Assembly: GCA_000687675.1 (NCBI GenBank)
Contig: JHWS01000008.1
Coordinates: 26,471 to 90,470, forward strand
Source of the DNA: Lachnospiraceae bacterium NC2008
Lineage (GTDB): Bacteria; Bacillota; Clostridia; Lachnospirales; Lachnospiraceae
Direction: 5' to 3'
Length of the DNA: 64,000 nt
In this document: one piece after another, positions 1-8,842 of the stretch
How positions within the stretch are numbered: the stretch's first letter is position 1
Layout: each line of letters starts with the position of its first letter
The notes under the pieces: generated by a model
What the model was told of the DNA's origin: nothing
The model's input: only the letters and a program-made list of their open reading frames with translations
The model's database searches: none
Made by a program: the position numbers and the translations under genes

Positions 1-661
1 CGCCAACTTTTCTGCCTCTTTCTTCAGCAATTTTATATACTCTTCCTGCTATAATATCATTACCACAAATAACAGCTTCTACATCTGGATGGGCATCAAA
101 TAAGTCATTAATCTGTTCTTCACAAGGCCAGAAAAAGTCACCATAAAAAACTGAATTTTCATCATGTGGAAGGTTATTAGAATCAAGGAAATTAAGAAAT
201 GTTTCCCTACGGGCAATAGCATCAACATTATCCTTCTGACCTGTAATCATACCAAACTTTCTGACACCAGCATTGTAAAGAGTATGAAGACCATCAAGCA
301 GTCCAGATGCATTGTTAAGAAATACGCCCTTAGCAGTATCATCAGAATAAGCTATATAAACATGTGGGATATTAGCATATTGAGACGCGAATATCTTCTT
401 ATGCTCATCATCAGCGAACATACAAACAGAGGCAACTTCTACGATTATACCGTCTAAGTTGTCAAGCTGAGTGTATGGAAAAAGTGAATTGAATTGATAA
501 ATATATGGATATTCGAAGTTTAGTTCATAGTCATGCCCATAATACTTAGCAGGAATAATAACAACATTAACATCCTCCTGCTTAGCAAGCCTTGAAACCC
601 CTTTACATATATCCCTAACATAGGCCTCAACAAGACCTGATACAACAATACCTATCGTCAT
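1..661 (-). CDS. Sugar-binding-domain sensor protein, no N-terminal HTH (partial)
   Basis: The reading frame is open from the ATG at 659-661 to the window edge, giving 220 codons with the C-terminus missing. The protein starts directly in a LacI/periplasmic-binding-protein fold: the first strand begins MTIGIVVSGLVEAYVRDIC and a later segment reads VEAVICGNDIIAGRVYKIA. This fold normally follows a DNA-binding HTH, but there is no HTH and no signal peptide. In Lachnospiraceae such HTH-less domains often form the sensor half of GGDEF or kinase proteins, so a cytoplasmic sugar-responsive signalling protein is likely. The output domain lies outside the window. It follows a GGDEF gene on the same strand. 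A truncated LacI regulator is the alternative. Confidence 0.6.
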   Translation of the reverse strand, partial: MTIGIVVSGLVEAYVRDICKGVSRLAKQEDVNVVIIPAKYYGHDYELNFEYPYIYQFNSLFPYTQLDNLDGIIVEVASVCMFADDEHKKIFASQYANIPHVYIAYSDDTAKGVFLNNASGLLDGLHTLYNAGVRKFGMITGQKDNVDAIARRETFLNFLDSNNLPHDENSVFYGDFFWPCEEQINDLFDAHPDVEAVICGNDIIAGRVYKIAEERGRKVG

Positions 662-705
662 TATCTATCTGTAATCCTTGTACTTTATTTTAAAGCTATG
701 GATAT

Positions 706-734
706 ATTATACAATCATTAAAAACAGAATTAAA
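706..734 (-). promoter_or_regulatory. Candidate promoter of the sensor gene
   Basis: On the minus strand a perfect -10 TATAAT (706-711) lies 17 bases from a weak -35 TTTAAT (729-734). It is about 45 bases upstream of the ATG at 661. The -10 is strong and the -35 poor, so the call is tentative. Confidence 0.35.
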
Positions 735-745
735 CTGAAAAAGTG

Positions 746-1834
746 CTAATAACAAACCTTATTTCTTCCGTGATTTTTACCAAAATACAGTCTCTGATCA
801 GCATGTTCAATAGCCGCTTCAACACCCTGACTTGGACTATATTCTGTAAGTCCAAATGTCATAGTAACTTTTATCTCTTTATCTTCATAAGGAATAGTAA
901 GTTCCTTAACCTTACTTCTCATTTCTTCAAGAAGCACAAATGCCTGGTCGCCGTTAATATTATCAAATACAAATAGGAACTCTTCTCCTCCCCATCTGGC
1001 AACACAACCTTTGCCATCCATGCATTCTTTCAAAGTAGCAGAAACTGCTTTTAATACTTCATCACCGCCGCCATGACCATATGTATCATTAACATGTTTA
1101 AAATGATCTATATCTCCCATCCCTATTGAAAGGACATTATTTCCATCTTCAAAATCCTGAGTCAGTGTAGTTAAAAATGATTTAACCGCACCTCTATTAA
1201 ACAACTGTGTAAGAGGATCAATAGAAGCAGCCATAAGAATCCTCTTGTTATAATCTATAAGTTTCTTCTCTGAATTTAGAGACTTGCCAGAAAAAAGTTC
1301 AAGCCCTATAAGAAGCGAGGCAAAAACTAATATACTGGAAAAGATTCTAACAAATATCTTACAAATTCCATATAAAGGATATAAAGGTGTAAGAGCTCCT
1401 GATACTATATTTAAAGCAACAAACAAAACACAGCCAAAGGATGCTATGGCAAGTTTGGTTCTAAATTTTAAATAGAATGTTATACAACATAATTCCAGTG
1501 CAATTATAAGAAAATACTGAGATCCACTTGTGTAACCGTAAGTTATCATGCAGGCTATTGAATAAAGAGTACATGTAACAATAAGTAATATCTTAGAGCA
1601 TTTTACATGTCCTTTTGCCCCCATAACAATAACCATTGCAAAAAGAGTGACGAATGACAGCCCTACATAGAAGGACTGCCATTCGCCTAGAAAAGGGAAA
1701 ACGCTATACAATACTAACGTATGTATCAATAATATAACTGCCTGGGCTCTAATAATTAAAGAGATTCTTTCGCTTTCATTACCAAATTCTTCGTCTTTAA
1801 CAATCAGATGTAATATATCTTTTGAAAAACCCAT
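746..1834 (-). CDS. Membrane diguanylate cyclase (GGDEF)
   Basis: A 362-residue protein. About six hydrophobic segments fill residues 30-185, followed by a GGDEF domain from about 205. The signature reads RWGGEEFLF, an active-type GGEEF at about residues 282-286, and DIDHFKHVND supplies the metal-binding Asp. No RxxD inhibitory site lies five residues before GGEEF. It should make c-di-GMP from two GTP at the membrane. A longer frame to 1918 exists, but the ATG at 1834 has a GGGGGA ribosome binding site and leads directly into MGFSKDIL. It lies 146 bases downstream of the sugar permease gene and may be read from its own promoter. Confidence 0.85.
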   Translation of the reverse strand: MGFSKDILHLIVKDEEFGNESERISLIIRAQAVILLIHTLVLYSVFPFLGEWQSFYVGLSFVTLFAMVIVMGAKGHVKCSKILLIVTCTLYSIACMITYGYTSGSQYFLIIALELCCITFYLKFRTKLAIASFGCVLFVALNIVSGALTPLYPLYGICKIFVRIFSSILVFASLLIGLELFSGKSLNSEKKLIDYNKRILMAASIDPLTQLFNRGAVKSFLTTLTQDFEDGNNVLSIGMGDIDHFKHVNDTYGHGGGDEVLKAVSATLKECMDGKGCVARWGGEEFLFVFDNINGDQAFVLLEEMRSKVKELTIPYEDKEIKVTMTFGLTEYSPSQGVEAAIEHADQRLYFGKNHGRNKVCY

Positions 1835-1894
1835 TGTTCTAATCCCCCGATTATCGCAAATCTTATACTTATTTTTACATCCCCAGGTCTTTAC

Positions 1895-1934
1895 CTGCGA
1901 GCGATACATTATATTCACAAGCTACCGCTCGCAG
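1895..1934. repeat. Inverted repeat between permease and GGDEF genes
   Basis: CTGCGAGCG (1895-1903) pairs with CGCTCGCAG (1926-1934) across a 22-base AT-rich loop. The loop contains a TATAAT on the minus strand (1908-1913) that could be the GGDEF promoter -10. There is no U-run on the minus strand, so it is not a classical terminator for the sugar operon. Confidence 0.5.
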
Positions 1935-1979
1935 AACCTTTTTCTTATGTTAAACGTTTCCTATTATGAAGTTAATTAA

Positions 1980-3182
1980 TTATTTTGCTTTCTTTCTTGA
2001 GATTACGTCAAATGCTACAGCGAAGATGAAGATTGCACCCTTTACGATGTACTGCATGTAAGCATCTACACCCATAAGGTTCATACCGTTTGTAAGTGAC
2101 ATAATTACAAGTGTACCGATAATTGTGTTTGTAACTTTACCAACACCACCTGATACTGCAACACCACCGATGTAAGATGATGCGATAGCATCCATTTCAA
2201 ATGCGTTACCAGCTGTAGGAGTTGCTGATCTAAGTCTTGATGTATAGAGGATACCAGCTATTGCAGCAAGTACACTCATTGAGCAGAATGCAAACATTGT
2301 AACGTTCTTAACGTTGATACCTGAAAGTTCAGCTGCCTGATCGTTACCACCGATACCGTAGATTGCACGGCCAAGCTTTGTCTTGTTAAGCATCATGTTA
2401 TAGATTACAAGGATAACTGCTACTATTACTGCTGACCAAGGAATACCCTTTGTTTGAGCAAGAACATATATTATTGTCATAATTGCGGCTGCAATTATAA
2501 GAAGTGAAACTACAAATATAGGTGTTGATAAAACCTTGAATCCATATTTCTTCTTGTTATTTCTCTCTTTTATCTGAGAGATGATTATAAGTGCTACCAT
2601 TACAACGCCTGTAAGCATTGTAATAAGGTGAAGTGGACTCTGGATTGGAAGATCAGGAATATAACCATTGTTTAATTCGTTGAATGTATCATTATCTACA
2701 ACGATTGTACCTGTCTTAAGAACTACACCAAGAAGTCCTCTGAAGATGAACATACCTGCAAGAGTAGTTACGAATGCCGGTACACCAACCCTTGTTACTA
2801 AAGTACCCTGATAGATACCAATTACAAGTCCGAATAAGATAACTGCTGGTATAACGATGTATACTGAGATACCTTTCGATAACATAATGGCACATAAGGC
2901 ACCAGAGAAACCTGCTACATAACCTACTGAAAGGTCGATATGCTTAAGAATTAAGATAAGTGTCATACCTATAGCAAGTACTGCTACGTATGCTGCCTGG
3001 TTAAATAAGTTTGATATGTTATTAGCTGTTATAAATTTACCATCTGTATTAACTGAAAAGTAAATAATTATGAGAATAAGCACTATGTACATCATATAGT
3101 CACGAAGATTAGATTTCAAAAGATGTCCAATTTCTTTGCCTAGACTCTCCTTCTTTTGAACTGTCTCATTAATCTCTGTCAT
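1980..3182 (-). CDS. gguB: Sugar ABC transporter permease (GguB/XylH type)
   Basis: A 400-residue integral membrane protein of the BPD_transp_2 (ribose/xylose/arabinose) permease family, with a cytoplasmic N-terminus of about 25 residues and roughly ten to eleven hydrophobic segments. Family-typical stretches are DLSVGYVAGFSGAL near the start and SSYIGGVAVSGGVGKV near the end. A central loop with RNNKKKYGF is longer than in RbsC and fits the XylH/GguB branch. The start has a strong AGGAGG site. It lies 3 bases after the ATPase gene, last in the binding protein-ATPase-permease order. It should form the channel for the ChvE-like sugar importer. Confidence 0.9.
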   Translation of the reverse strand: MTEINETVQKKESLGKEIGHLLKSNLRDYMMYIVLILIIIYFSVNTDGKFITANNISNLFNQAAYVAVLAIGMTLILILKHIDLSVGYVAGFSGALCAIMLSKGISVYIVIPAVILFGLVIGIYQGTLVTRVGVPAFVTTLAGMFIFRGLLGVVLKTGTIVVDNDTFNELNNGYIPDLPIQSPLHLITMLTGVVMVALIIISQIKERNNKKKYGFKVLSTPIFVVSLLIIAAAIMTIIYVLAQTKGIPWSAVIVAVILVIYNMMLNKTKLGRAIYGIGGNDQAAELSGINVKNVTMFAFCSMSVLAAIAGILYTSRLRSATPTAGNAFEMDAIASSYIGGVAVSGGVGKVTNTIIGTLVIMSLTNGMNLMGVDAYMQYIVKGAIFIFAVAFDVISRKKAK

Positions 3183-3185
3183 TGG

Positions 3186-4721
3186 TTAATCCTCCTTTGA
3201 TTTGATGGCAAGTGCCATAACTTTCTGTTCTGTTGCTTCCTCTCTTGAGAGTTCGCCTGTAATTGTACCTTCGCTCATTACGTATAATCTGTCGCTCATA
3301 CCAAGAACTTCTGGTAATTCTGATGAAATCATGATGATACTCATACCCTCTTCCACCAGTTTATTCATAAGTGTGTAAATTTCGTACTTAGCACCAACAT
3401 CGATACCTCTTGTTGGCTCATCAAGTATAAGTACCTTAGGGCGAGCGAACATCCACTTGGCAAGCTGTACTTTCTGCTGGTTACCACCACTAAGATTTCC
3501 AACCTTCTGTTCTACACTTGGTGCCTTGATGTTGATTGAATCCTTATAATATTTTGCTTGTTTAATTTCTTCGTTGTTATTTACAAAGAGGCCGTTTGTG
3601 ATTCTTTCAAGGTTTGCAAGAGTTGTGTTGTACTTAATATCCTGAATAAGTACTAAACCATTACCCTTTCTATCCTCTGAAACATAAGCAAGACCACTCT
3701 TAATTGCCTGCTTTGGTGTTTTAAATCTTGACTTCTTACCGTCAAATGTTAATTCACCAGACTTAATCTTATATTTTGGTGTATTACCAAATATTGAAAG
3801 AGCAAGTTCTGTTCTACCAGCTCCCATAAGTCCCTGAAGACCAACTATCTCGCCTTCTCTTATGTTCATGCAAACATTGTGAAGAATTTCACGTCCCTTA
3901 ACTGGATCTTCAACTGTCCAATCCTTTATATCGAAAACTACTTTACCAGGAGCTTTCTTCTCTCTAGTTGGGTAGATGTTGTCAATTTCGCGTCCAACCA
4001 TATTCTTAATGATGTCAGACTCTTTAACTTCCTGCTCATGGCAATCCATAGTACAGATTGTTGAACCATCTCTTAAAACTGTAATAGAGTCAGCGATTGC
4101 TATAACCTCTTTAAGTTTGTGAGATATCATGATACAGGTTACACCTTGATCTCTAAGCTCTTTTATTAACTTAAGAAGATTTTCTGAATCATCTTCATTA
4201 AGTGATGATGTAGGCTCATCTAAGATAAGAAGCTTAACATTCTTGCTAAGTGCTTTTGCAATCTCAACGAGCTGCTGCTTACCAACACCAAGGTTCTTTA
4301 TCTTTGTTGAAGGATCAACATCGAGCTTAACTTTCTTAAGCATCTCGCTTGCCTGTACGATTGTTTCGTTCCAGTCAATTGTCTTACCCTTCATAATTTC
4401 ATGTCCGAAATAGATGTTTTCATATACGCTAAGTTCTGGTATAAGTGCCAGCTCCTGATATATGATTGCTATTCCTTTTTGCTCACTATCAGCTATTCCC
4501 TTGAATTTCTGAACTTCTCCGTTGTAGAGTATGTCGCCAGAATATGTTCCGTATCCGTATACGCCAGAAAGGACCTTCATAAGTGTAGATTTCCCGGCTC
4601 CATTCTCACCGCAAAGACAGTGAACTTCGCCACGCTTTACTTTTAGATTTACATTATCAAGAGCCTTTACTCCAGGGAATACCTTAGTGATCTCTCTCAT
4701 TTCCAAAATGTAATCTTCCAT
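3186..4721 (-). CDS. gguA: Sugar ABC transporter ATPase, two nucleotide-binding domains
   Basis: A 511-residue protein with two ATPase halves. The first half (about 5-240) has Walker A GENGAGKST and Walker B LLILDEPTSS. The second half (about 265-505) has LSGGNQQKV and VLILDEPTRG followed by IDVGAKYEIY, plus a degenerate Walker A region GLMGAGRTEL, as is normal for MglA/XylG/GguA. It powers import of a mono- or oligosaccharide captured by the upstream binding protein. The start has an AAGGAA site. The GguA name rests on the neighbouring ChvE-like binding protein; xylG or mmsA would be equally used names. Confidence 0.92.
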   Translation of the reverse strand: MEDYILEMREITKVFPGVKALDNVNLKVKRGEVHCLCGENGAGKSTLMKVLSGVYGYGTYSGDILYNGEVQKFKGIADSEQKGIAIIYQELALIPELSVYENIYFGHEIMKGKTIDWNETIVQASEMLKKVKLDVDPSTKIKNLGVGKQQLVEIAKALSKNVKLLILDEPTSSLNEDDSENLLKLIKELRDQGVTCIMISHKLKEVIAIADSITVLRDGSTICTMDCHEQEVKESDIIKNMVGREIDNIYPTREKKAPGKVVFDIKDWTVEDPVKGREILHNVCMNIREGEIVGLQGLMGAGRTELALSIFGNTPKYKIKSGELTFDGKKSRFKTPKQAIKSGLAYVSEDRKGNGLVLIQDIKYNTTLANLERITNGLFVNNNEEIKQAKYYKDSINIKAPSVEQKVGNLSGGNQQKVQLAKWMFARPKVLILDEPTRGIDVGAKYEIYTLMNKLVEEGMSIIMISSELPEVLGMSDRLYVMSEGTITGELSREEATEQKVMALAIKSKED

Positions 4722-4752
4722 CTGTCATTCCTTTCTTATCTTTATATAGTGG

Positions 4753-4775
4753 GGGAGGCGGCTGAGCCGCCTCCC
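4753..4775 (-). other. Intercistronic GC-rich hairpin after the binding-protein gene
   Basis: GGGAGGCGGCT (4753-4763) pairs perfectly with AGCCGCCTCCC (4765-4775) around a one-base centre, in the gap between binding-protein and ATPase genes. No U-run follows on the minus strand. Such hairpins commonly protect the 3' end of an abundant binding-protein mRNA or partly attenuate read-through, which would explain unequal expression in one operon. Confidence 0.7.
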
Positions 4776-4807
4776 TCTTATACTATGTATTTTAATTTCT
4801 TGTTAGA

Positions 4808-5947
4808 TTATTTGATTTCGTCTTCTGTGTAGTATCCAGAATCGATAAGTACTTCTTTGTAGTTGTCCTGTGTTACAACTGTGATGTCTGTCTGCTTAGC
4901 TGGAACATCTTTCTTACCATTGTTGTATGTTGTAACTGTTTCAGGTGTTGTGTTGTTAAGGATAGCTGCAGCCATTGCACAAGAGTCAGCAGCAAGTGTT
5001 GAAGTATTCTTGAATACTGTCATGCTCTGCTTTCCGTTAGCAATATAGTTAACTGATGCAACTTCTGCATCCTGACCTGTAATAACATAGCTCTTAACAT
5101 CTGCATCAGCAGCGAATGTATCAGCGATTGATCTAGCTGTACCATCGTTAGGAGCAAGGATAACTACGTCACCCTTAAGTGAAGCATCGTTAGCTGTAAG
5201 ATGAGCTTCAGCCTTAGACTTAGCTACGTTGAAGTCCCAATCTGTTGTAACCTGGCCAATAATCTTAGCCTGCTCGTCCTTTGTAAGTTCAGCCTTGTCA
5301 GCAAGCTTGTTAGCTTCGTCTGAGTTAGCGATTACAAATGTACCGTCAGCTACGTATGGCTGTAATACTTCCCAAGCACCTTCGAAGAAGAGGAATGCGT
5401 TGTTATCTGTTGCTGCACCAGCGTAAAGATAAAGAGGAATTCCTGAACCTTCTGGCTTGTTGTCTATTAAGTACTGACCCTGAGCTTTACCAACTACTAC
5501 TGAATCGAATGTTACGTAGTAGTCAACTGCATCTGTACCTGTGATAAGTCTGTCGTAGCAGATTACTGTGATGCCTGCGTCCTTAGCTTCCTGTACAGCT
5601 GCACCAGCTGCTGCTGCATCCTGTGCACAGATGATAAGAACATCTACACCGTCTTCGATAAGAGCTTCTACGTTAGATTTCTCTGTCTCTGACTTACCCT
5701 GGCTGAAGAGAACCTTTGATGTGAATCCCTGATCACCTAAGATCTTATCGAACTGTTTCTGATCCTGAAGCCATCTTGGTTCATCCTTTGTTGGAAGAAC
5801 GATACCTACCTGTACGTCTCCACTCTTTGCAGTCTCACCGCCACCTGCTGTTCCAGCGTCGTTGCCGCCTGCTGTCTTACCACAGCCGAACATGGTAGCT
5901 GTAAGCATTGCTCCACAAAGCAAAAGACTTAATAATTTTTTCTTCAT
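4808..5947 (-). CDS. chvE: ChvE-like sugar-binding lipoprotein
   Basis: A 379-residue extracellular lipoprotein. A hydrophobic signal with lipobox ending TMFGC is followed by a Gly/Ala-rich linker to about residue 45, then a periplasmic-binding-protein type I fold. The segment VGIVLPTKDEPRWLQD, the motif CYDRLITGTDAVDYYVTFD and the late VITGQDAEVASV are characteristic of the ChvE/XylF branch. It should deliver a sugar such as a pentose or galactose-type hexose to the downstream ATPase and permease. The start has GGGAGG. Codon choice is the most optimised in the window (GTT/GCT/AAG-rich), consistent with high expression. The exact sugar cannot be read from sequence. Confidence 0.9.
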   Translation of the reverse strand: MKKKLLSLLLCGAMLTATMFGCGKTAGGNDAGTAGGGETAKSGDVQVGIVLPTKDEPRWLQDQKQFDKILGDQGFTSKVLFSQGKSETEKSNVEALIEDGVDVLIICAQDAAAAGAAVQEAKDAGITVICYDRLITGTDAVDYYVTFDSVVVGKAQGQYLIDNKPEGSGIPLYLYAGAATDNNAFLFFEGAWEVLQPYVADGTFVIANSDEANKLADKAELTKDEQAKIIGQVTTDWDFNVAKSKAEAHLTANDASLKGDVVILAPNDGTARSIADTFAADADVKSYVITGQDAEVASVNYIANGKQSMTVFKNTSTLAADSCAMAAAILNNTTPETVTTYNNGKKDVPAKQTDITVVTQDNYKEVLIDSGYYTEDEIK

Positions 5948-6060
5948 TGAGTTTACCTCCCTTTAGGATTTTATTTTTTCAGCTCATCGCTGAAATATTC
6001 TTGGTACACTCTTAATATAACCCCCATATCTTGTATAAAAAATAGTAGATGTTTGTTAAT

Positions 6061-6099
6061 CTAGTGGACATTTTTTATTAACAAAAACTTAACGTGGAC
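6061..6099 (-). promoter_or_regulatory. Candidate response-regulator direct repeats upstream of chvE
   Basis: On the minus strand GTCCAC occurs at 6094-6099 and again at 6064-6069, exactly 30 bases apart (three helical turns). Each copy is followed within a few bases by a TTAA sequence (CGTTAAG and TAGATTAAC). AraC-type regulators bind direct repeats with helical spacing, and such a regulator is encoded just upstream. Assignment is inference. Confidence 0.35.
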
Positions 6100-6102
6100 T
6101 AA

Positions 6103-6150
6103 AATAGCACTTTTCTGTCAATAAATTCCATTTGACAAAAAAGTGCTATT
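6103..6150 (-). terminator. Long hairpin after the sensor operon
   Basis: AATAGCACTTTT-TGTCAA (from 6103) pairs with TTGACA-AAAAGTGCTATT (to 6150): about 18 base pairs with single-base bulges and a 9-10 base loop. It stands 67 bases after the stop of the sensor-operon lipoprotein gene and is followed on the minus strand by TTTTAG. Likely a terminator separating the sensory operon from the transport operon, although the U-run is short. Confidence 0.6.
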
Positions 6151-6216
6151 AAAAAAATGCTATTTTTAATTTTTTGCTATATTTTGCTATTATAAATATC
6201 CTATTTAACTTCTTTT

Positions 6217-7257
6217 TTACTTCTTTACGTTAAGATAAACCTCATCTTTTAGGTGGAATCCACCGTCTATTATTACAGAATCCATATTCTTCTTAGTTAC
6301 TGCAACAGGCTTTATAGCAATATAATCAATATAGTTCTTACCATTACTAAGCTTAGCAGTAAAATCAAGCTTTTCATTCTGTGCAAGTTTAATTGCACAA
6401 TCCGCAGCAGAATTAGCAAGTTCATCTATAGGCTTATAAACAGTCATATACTGAGTGCCTTCAACTATTCTCTGGCAGGCATCAAGATCAGCATCCTGTC
6501 CAAGTACTACATAGTCACCAGCCATATTGTTTTCCTGAAGTGCTAATATTACCTGACCTGCTAAGGCGTCATTACCACACATAATAACATTGGCCTTCTT
6601 TACAGTATCTTTATTCTCACTTATATAGTCATAGGCAAGTTCCTGCTTCCAACCATCAATATAAGTAACATCTACTATATTGTAATCGTTGTTTTCTACT
6701 ACCTCATTAAAGCCATCATCTACCATAATAACATTGCCATCAGTAGTTGGTCCACTTACCATAATAATGTTGTTCTCATTATTACCATCATCCACAAGAG
6801 ACTGTCCCATAAGCTTTCCTACCATTGAATTATCAAATGATATGTAAAGGTCCACATCTGCATTCTCTATAAGACGGTCATATGAAATAACCTTTATTCC
6901 CCTGTCTTTAGCAGCCTTAACTTCATCTGCAAGAGTACCGCAATCAACAGGAACAATAACAATTACATCCATATCCTGCTCTATAAAGTATTCAATCTGT
7001 TTCTTTTGTTCTTCTACGTCACCATTTGCAGACTGTATATTAACATCAGCGCCAAGCTCATTGGCTCTTGATACAAATATATCTCTGTCTCTTTCCCATC
7101 TTTCAATTACGAAGGTATCAAATGTAAATCCTATCTTGATTCTTCCATCATCAATTGTAGGATTAGTCTTTACATGTCTTCGGTTACATGAAGAGCAAAC
7201 TATAGTAGCTATTGATAAAACTAAAACTAGTAATAACTTTCTGCATCTTTTCATCAT
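6217..7257 (-). CDS. XylF-type sugar-binding lipoprotein, likely sensor partner
   Basis: A 346-residue lipoprotein: signal peptide ending VCSSC, then a type I sugar-binding fold (GFTFDTFVIERWERDRDIF, YDRLIENADVDLYISFDN, VVLGQDADLDACQRIVEG). It is clearly related to the transport binding protein at 4808-5947 but has no transporter of its own. The ATG overlaps the response-regulator stop as ATGA, with AAAGGAG just upstream, so it is translated with the two-component genes. In Clostridium a second xylose-binding protein (XylFII) binds the extracellular part of the LytS kinase and reports sugar. This gene fits that role by context. Binding specificity is not known. Confidence 0.85.
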   Translation of the reverse strand: MMKRCRKLLLVLVLSIATIVCSSCNRRHVKTNPTIDDGRIKIGFTFDTFVIERWERDRDIFVSRANELGADVNIQSANGDVEEQKKQIEYFIEQDMDVIVIVPVDCGTLADEVKAAKDRGIKVISYDRLIENADVDLYISFDNSMVGKLMGQSLVDDGNNENNIIMVSGPTTDGNVIMVDDGFNEVVENNDYNIVDVTYIDGWKQELAYDYISENKDTVKKANVIMCGNDALAGQVILALQENNMAGDYVVLGQDADLDACQRIVEGTQYMTVYKPIDELANSAADCAIKLAQNEKLDFTAKLSNGKNYIDYIAIKPVAVTKKNMDSVIIDGGFHLKDEVYLNVKK

Positions 7258-8840
7258 TCCGCTCCTTTATACTCAGATGGTGTCTGACCTACATTCTTCT
7301 TAAAGATTCTACTAAAATAGTTTGGATCTGGATATCCAACTGTTATACCTATCTCTTTTACAGATAACCGGTTTTCATCAAGCAGGTCTTTAGCCTTACT
7401 TATTCTAAGATTAGTCAGATATTCGATAAAGTTTGTTCCTGTCTCATTCTTAAACAGTTTACTAAAGTAATATGAAGATATACCAAGCATCTGTGACATC
7501 TCATCAAGAGATATATCCTGTCCAAAGTTTTCATTGATGTAATTAAGAGCCTTTTCAACAGGAGTTTTTTGTATATCATCCTGAACTTTACTAACCTTCC
7601 TTGCAGCATCTGTAATCTTTTCAAGATACCAGTGCTTAAGAGCACTGAGATCACCGGCTCCGGTTACCGCTTCAAGATAATTAGTTCTCGATGTGAACCT
7701 ATATGTAGAATTAGTTTTGTTATAAACCTTCTGCTCTGCTCTTAATACGAAATCAATAACTTTAATCTGTATATCGCTTATGGCATCTGCATGATAATTA
7801 ACCATCCAGTTCCAGAAATGAAGTGCTTCATTAGATGCCCTGTCTGCATCACCCTTTTCTACGGCGTCGAATATATTTCTTTCTGTATCAATAGGATAAT
7901 CATCTTCATATTCACAACCTATCTTAACGTCAAGGGCATGGAGTACACTACCGTTACCTATGCTAAGAGCCGATATAGCCTCATGGTATGATTCATTAAG
8001 TTTCTCAAAATTCTTAACATTACCAATACCTACTTTAAGTTCTATGTTTATGTCATTTTCAAGGTTATGAATAAGAGTTCTAACTCTTTCAACAAGCTTA
8101 GTTCTATATTCATACGGCATAGCATTCTTATCAAATGGTGCCAGAATGATAATCTTGTTAGTCATAACTGGACCAACTACAGCATTGATTTCATCCTTTA
8201 CTGACTCTTTAATAAGTTCATAGTGGTCTTCCAGCCTTACACTGGAACCAACTACGTTAGTCATATTAGAAGCAAATTCCTGCTTGGCTTCCACCACCAT
8301 AATATAACCAAACTCTTCCGATATACCTAATATCTCTCTGTACTTACTAATAGACTCATTATCTTCTCCTAAAAGAATGGTATATATTAATCCATTTTCC
8401 ATGAAAGGAATGATGGTTTCTAACTTTTCTTTAATAGTTAAGTCTCTGGTTCTAATCTCTCTTCTCTTATCGATTATACCCATAGCTTTGGAAAGAACTG
8501 CCTCTATATCCTCTCTGTTAGCAGGTTTAGAAAGATATTCAAGAACACCAATCTTAATTGTCTCTCTTGCATAATCAAACTTATCGAAAGCAGTCATAAC
8601 AATAAAGATAATAGAATTGTTATTCTTTCTAATCTCTTTCATAGCATCTATACCATTGATACCAGGCATATGAATATCCATAAATGCTATATCCGGCCTA
8701 AAATTTTCTGCAGCCTCAATAACACTTCTACCTGTTTTGGCACATTCTATCTCACAGTTGTCACCAAGCTTGGCTTTAATAATAAACTTAAGTGACTCTA
8801 TAACAATATTCTCATCATCTGCTATAAGAATTCTATACAT
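7254..8840 (-). CDS. Response regulator, receiver plus AraC-type DNA-binding domain (YesN type)
   Basis: A 528-residue protein. The N-terminal receiver has the acidic pair ADDE, phospho-acceptor Asp55 in AFMDIHMPG and a KPA lysine motif. A long middle region (about 130-420) resembles the linker of YesN proteins. The C-terminal AraC domain has two helix-turn-helix units (SLDEMSQMLGISSYYFSKLF and VKEIGITVGYPDPNYFSRIF). It should be phosphorylated by the neighbouring kinase and activate the sugar transport operon. It starts 2 bases after the kinase stop with a GGGAG site and overlaps the next gene by 4 bases. Confidence 0.92.
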   Translation of the reverse strand: MYRILIADDENIVIESLKFIIKAKLGDNCEIECAKTGRSVIEAAENFRPDIAFMDIHMPGINGIDAMKEIRKNNNSIIFIVMTAFDKFDYARETIKIGVLEYLSKPANREDIEAVLSKAMGIIDKRREIRTRDLTIKEKLETIIPFMENGLIYTILLGEDNESISKYREILGISEEFGYIMVVEAKQEFASNMTNVVGSSVRLEDHYELIKESVKDEINAVVGPVMTNKIIILAPFDKNAMPYEYRTKLVERVRTLIHNLENDINIELKVGIGNVKNFEKLNESYHEAISALSIGNGSVLHALDVKIGCEYEDDYPIDTERNIFDAVEKGDADRASNEALHFWNWMVNYHADAISDIQIKVIDFVLRAEQKVYNKTNSTYRFTSRTNYLEAVTGAGDLSALKHWYLEKITDAARKVSKVQDDIQKTPVEKALNYINENFGQDISLDEMSQMLGISSYYFSKLFKNETGTNFIEYLTNLRISKAKDLLDENRLSVKEIGITVGYPDPNYFSRIFKKNVGQTPSEYKGAE

Positions 8841-8842
8841 AC

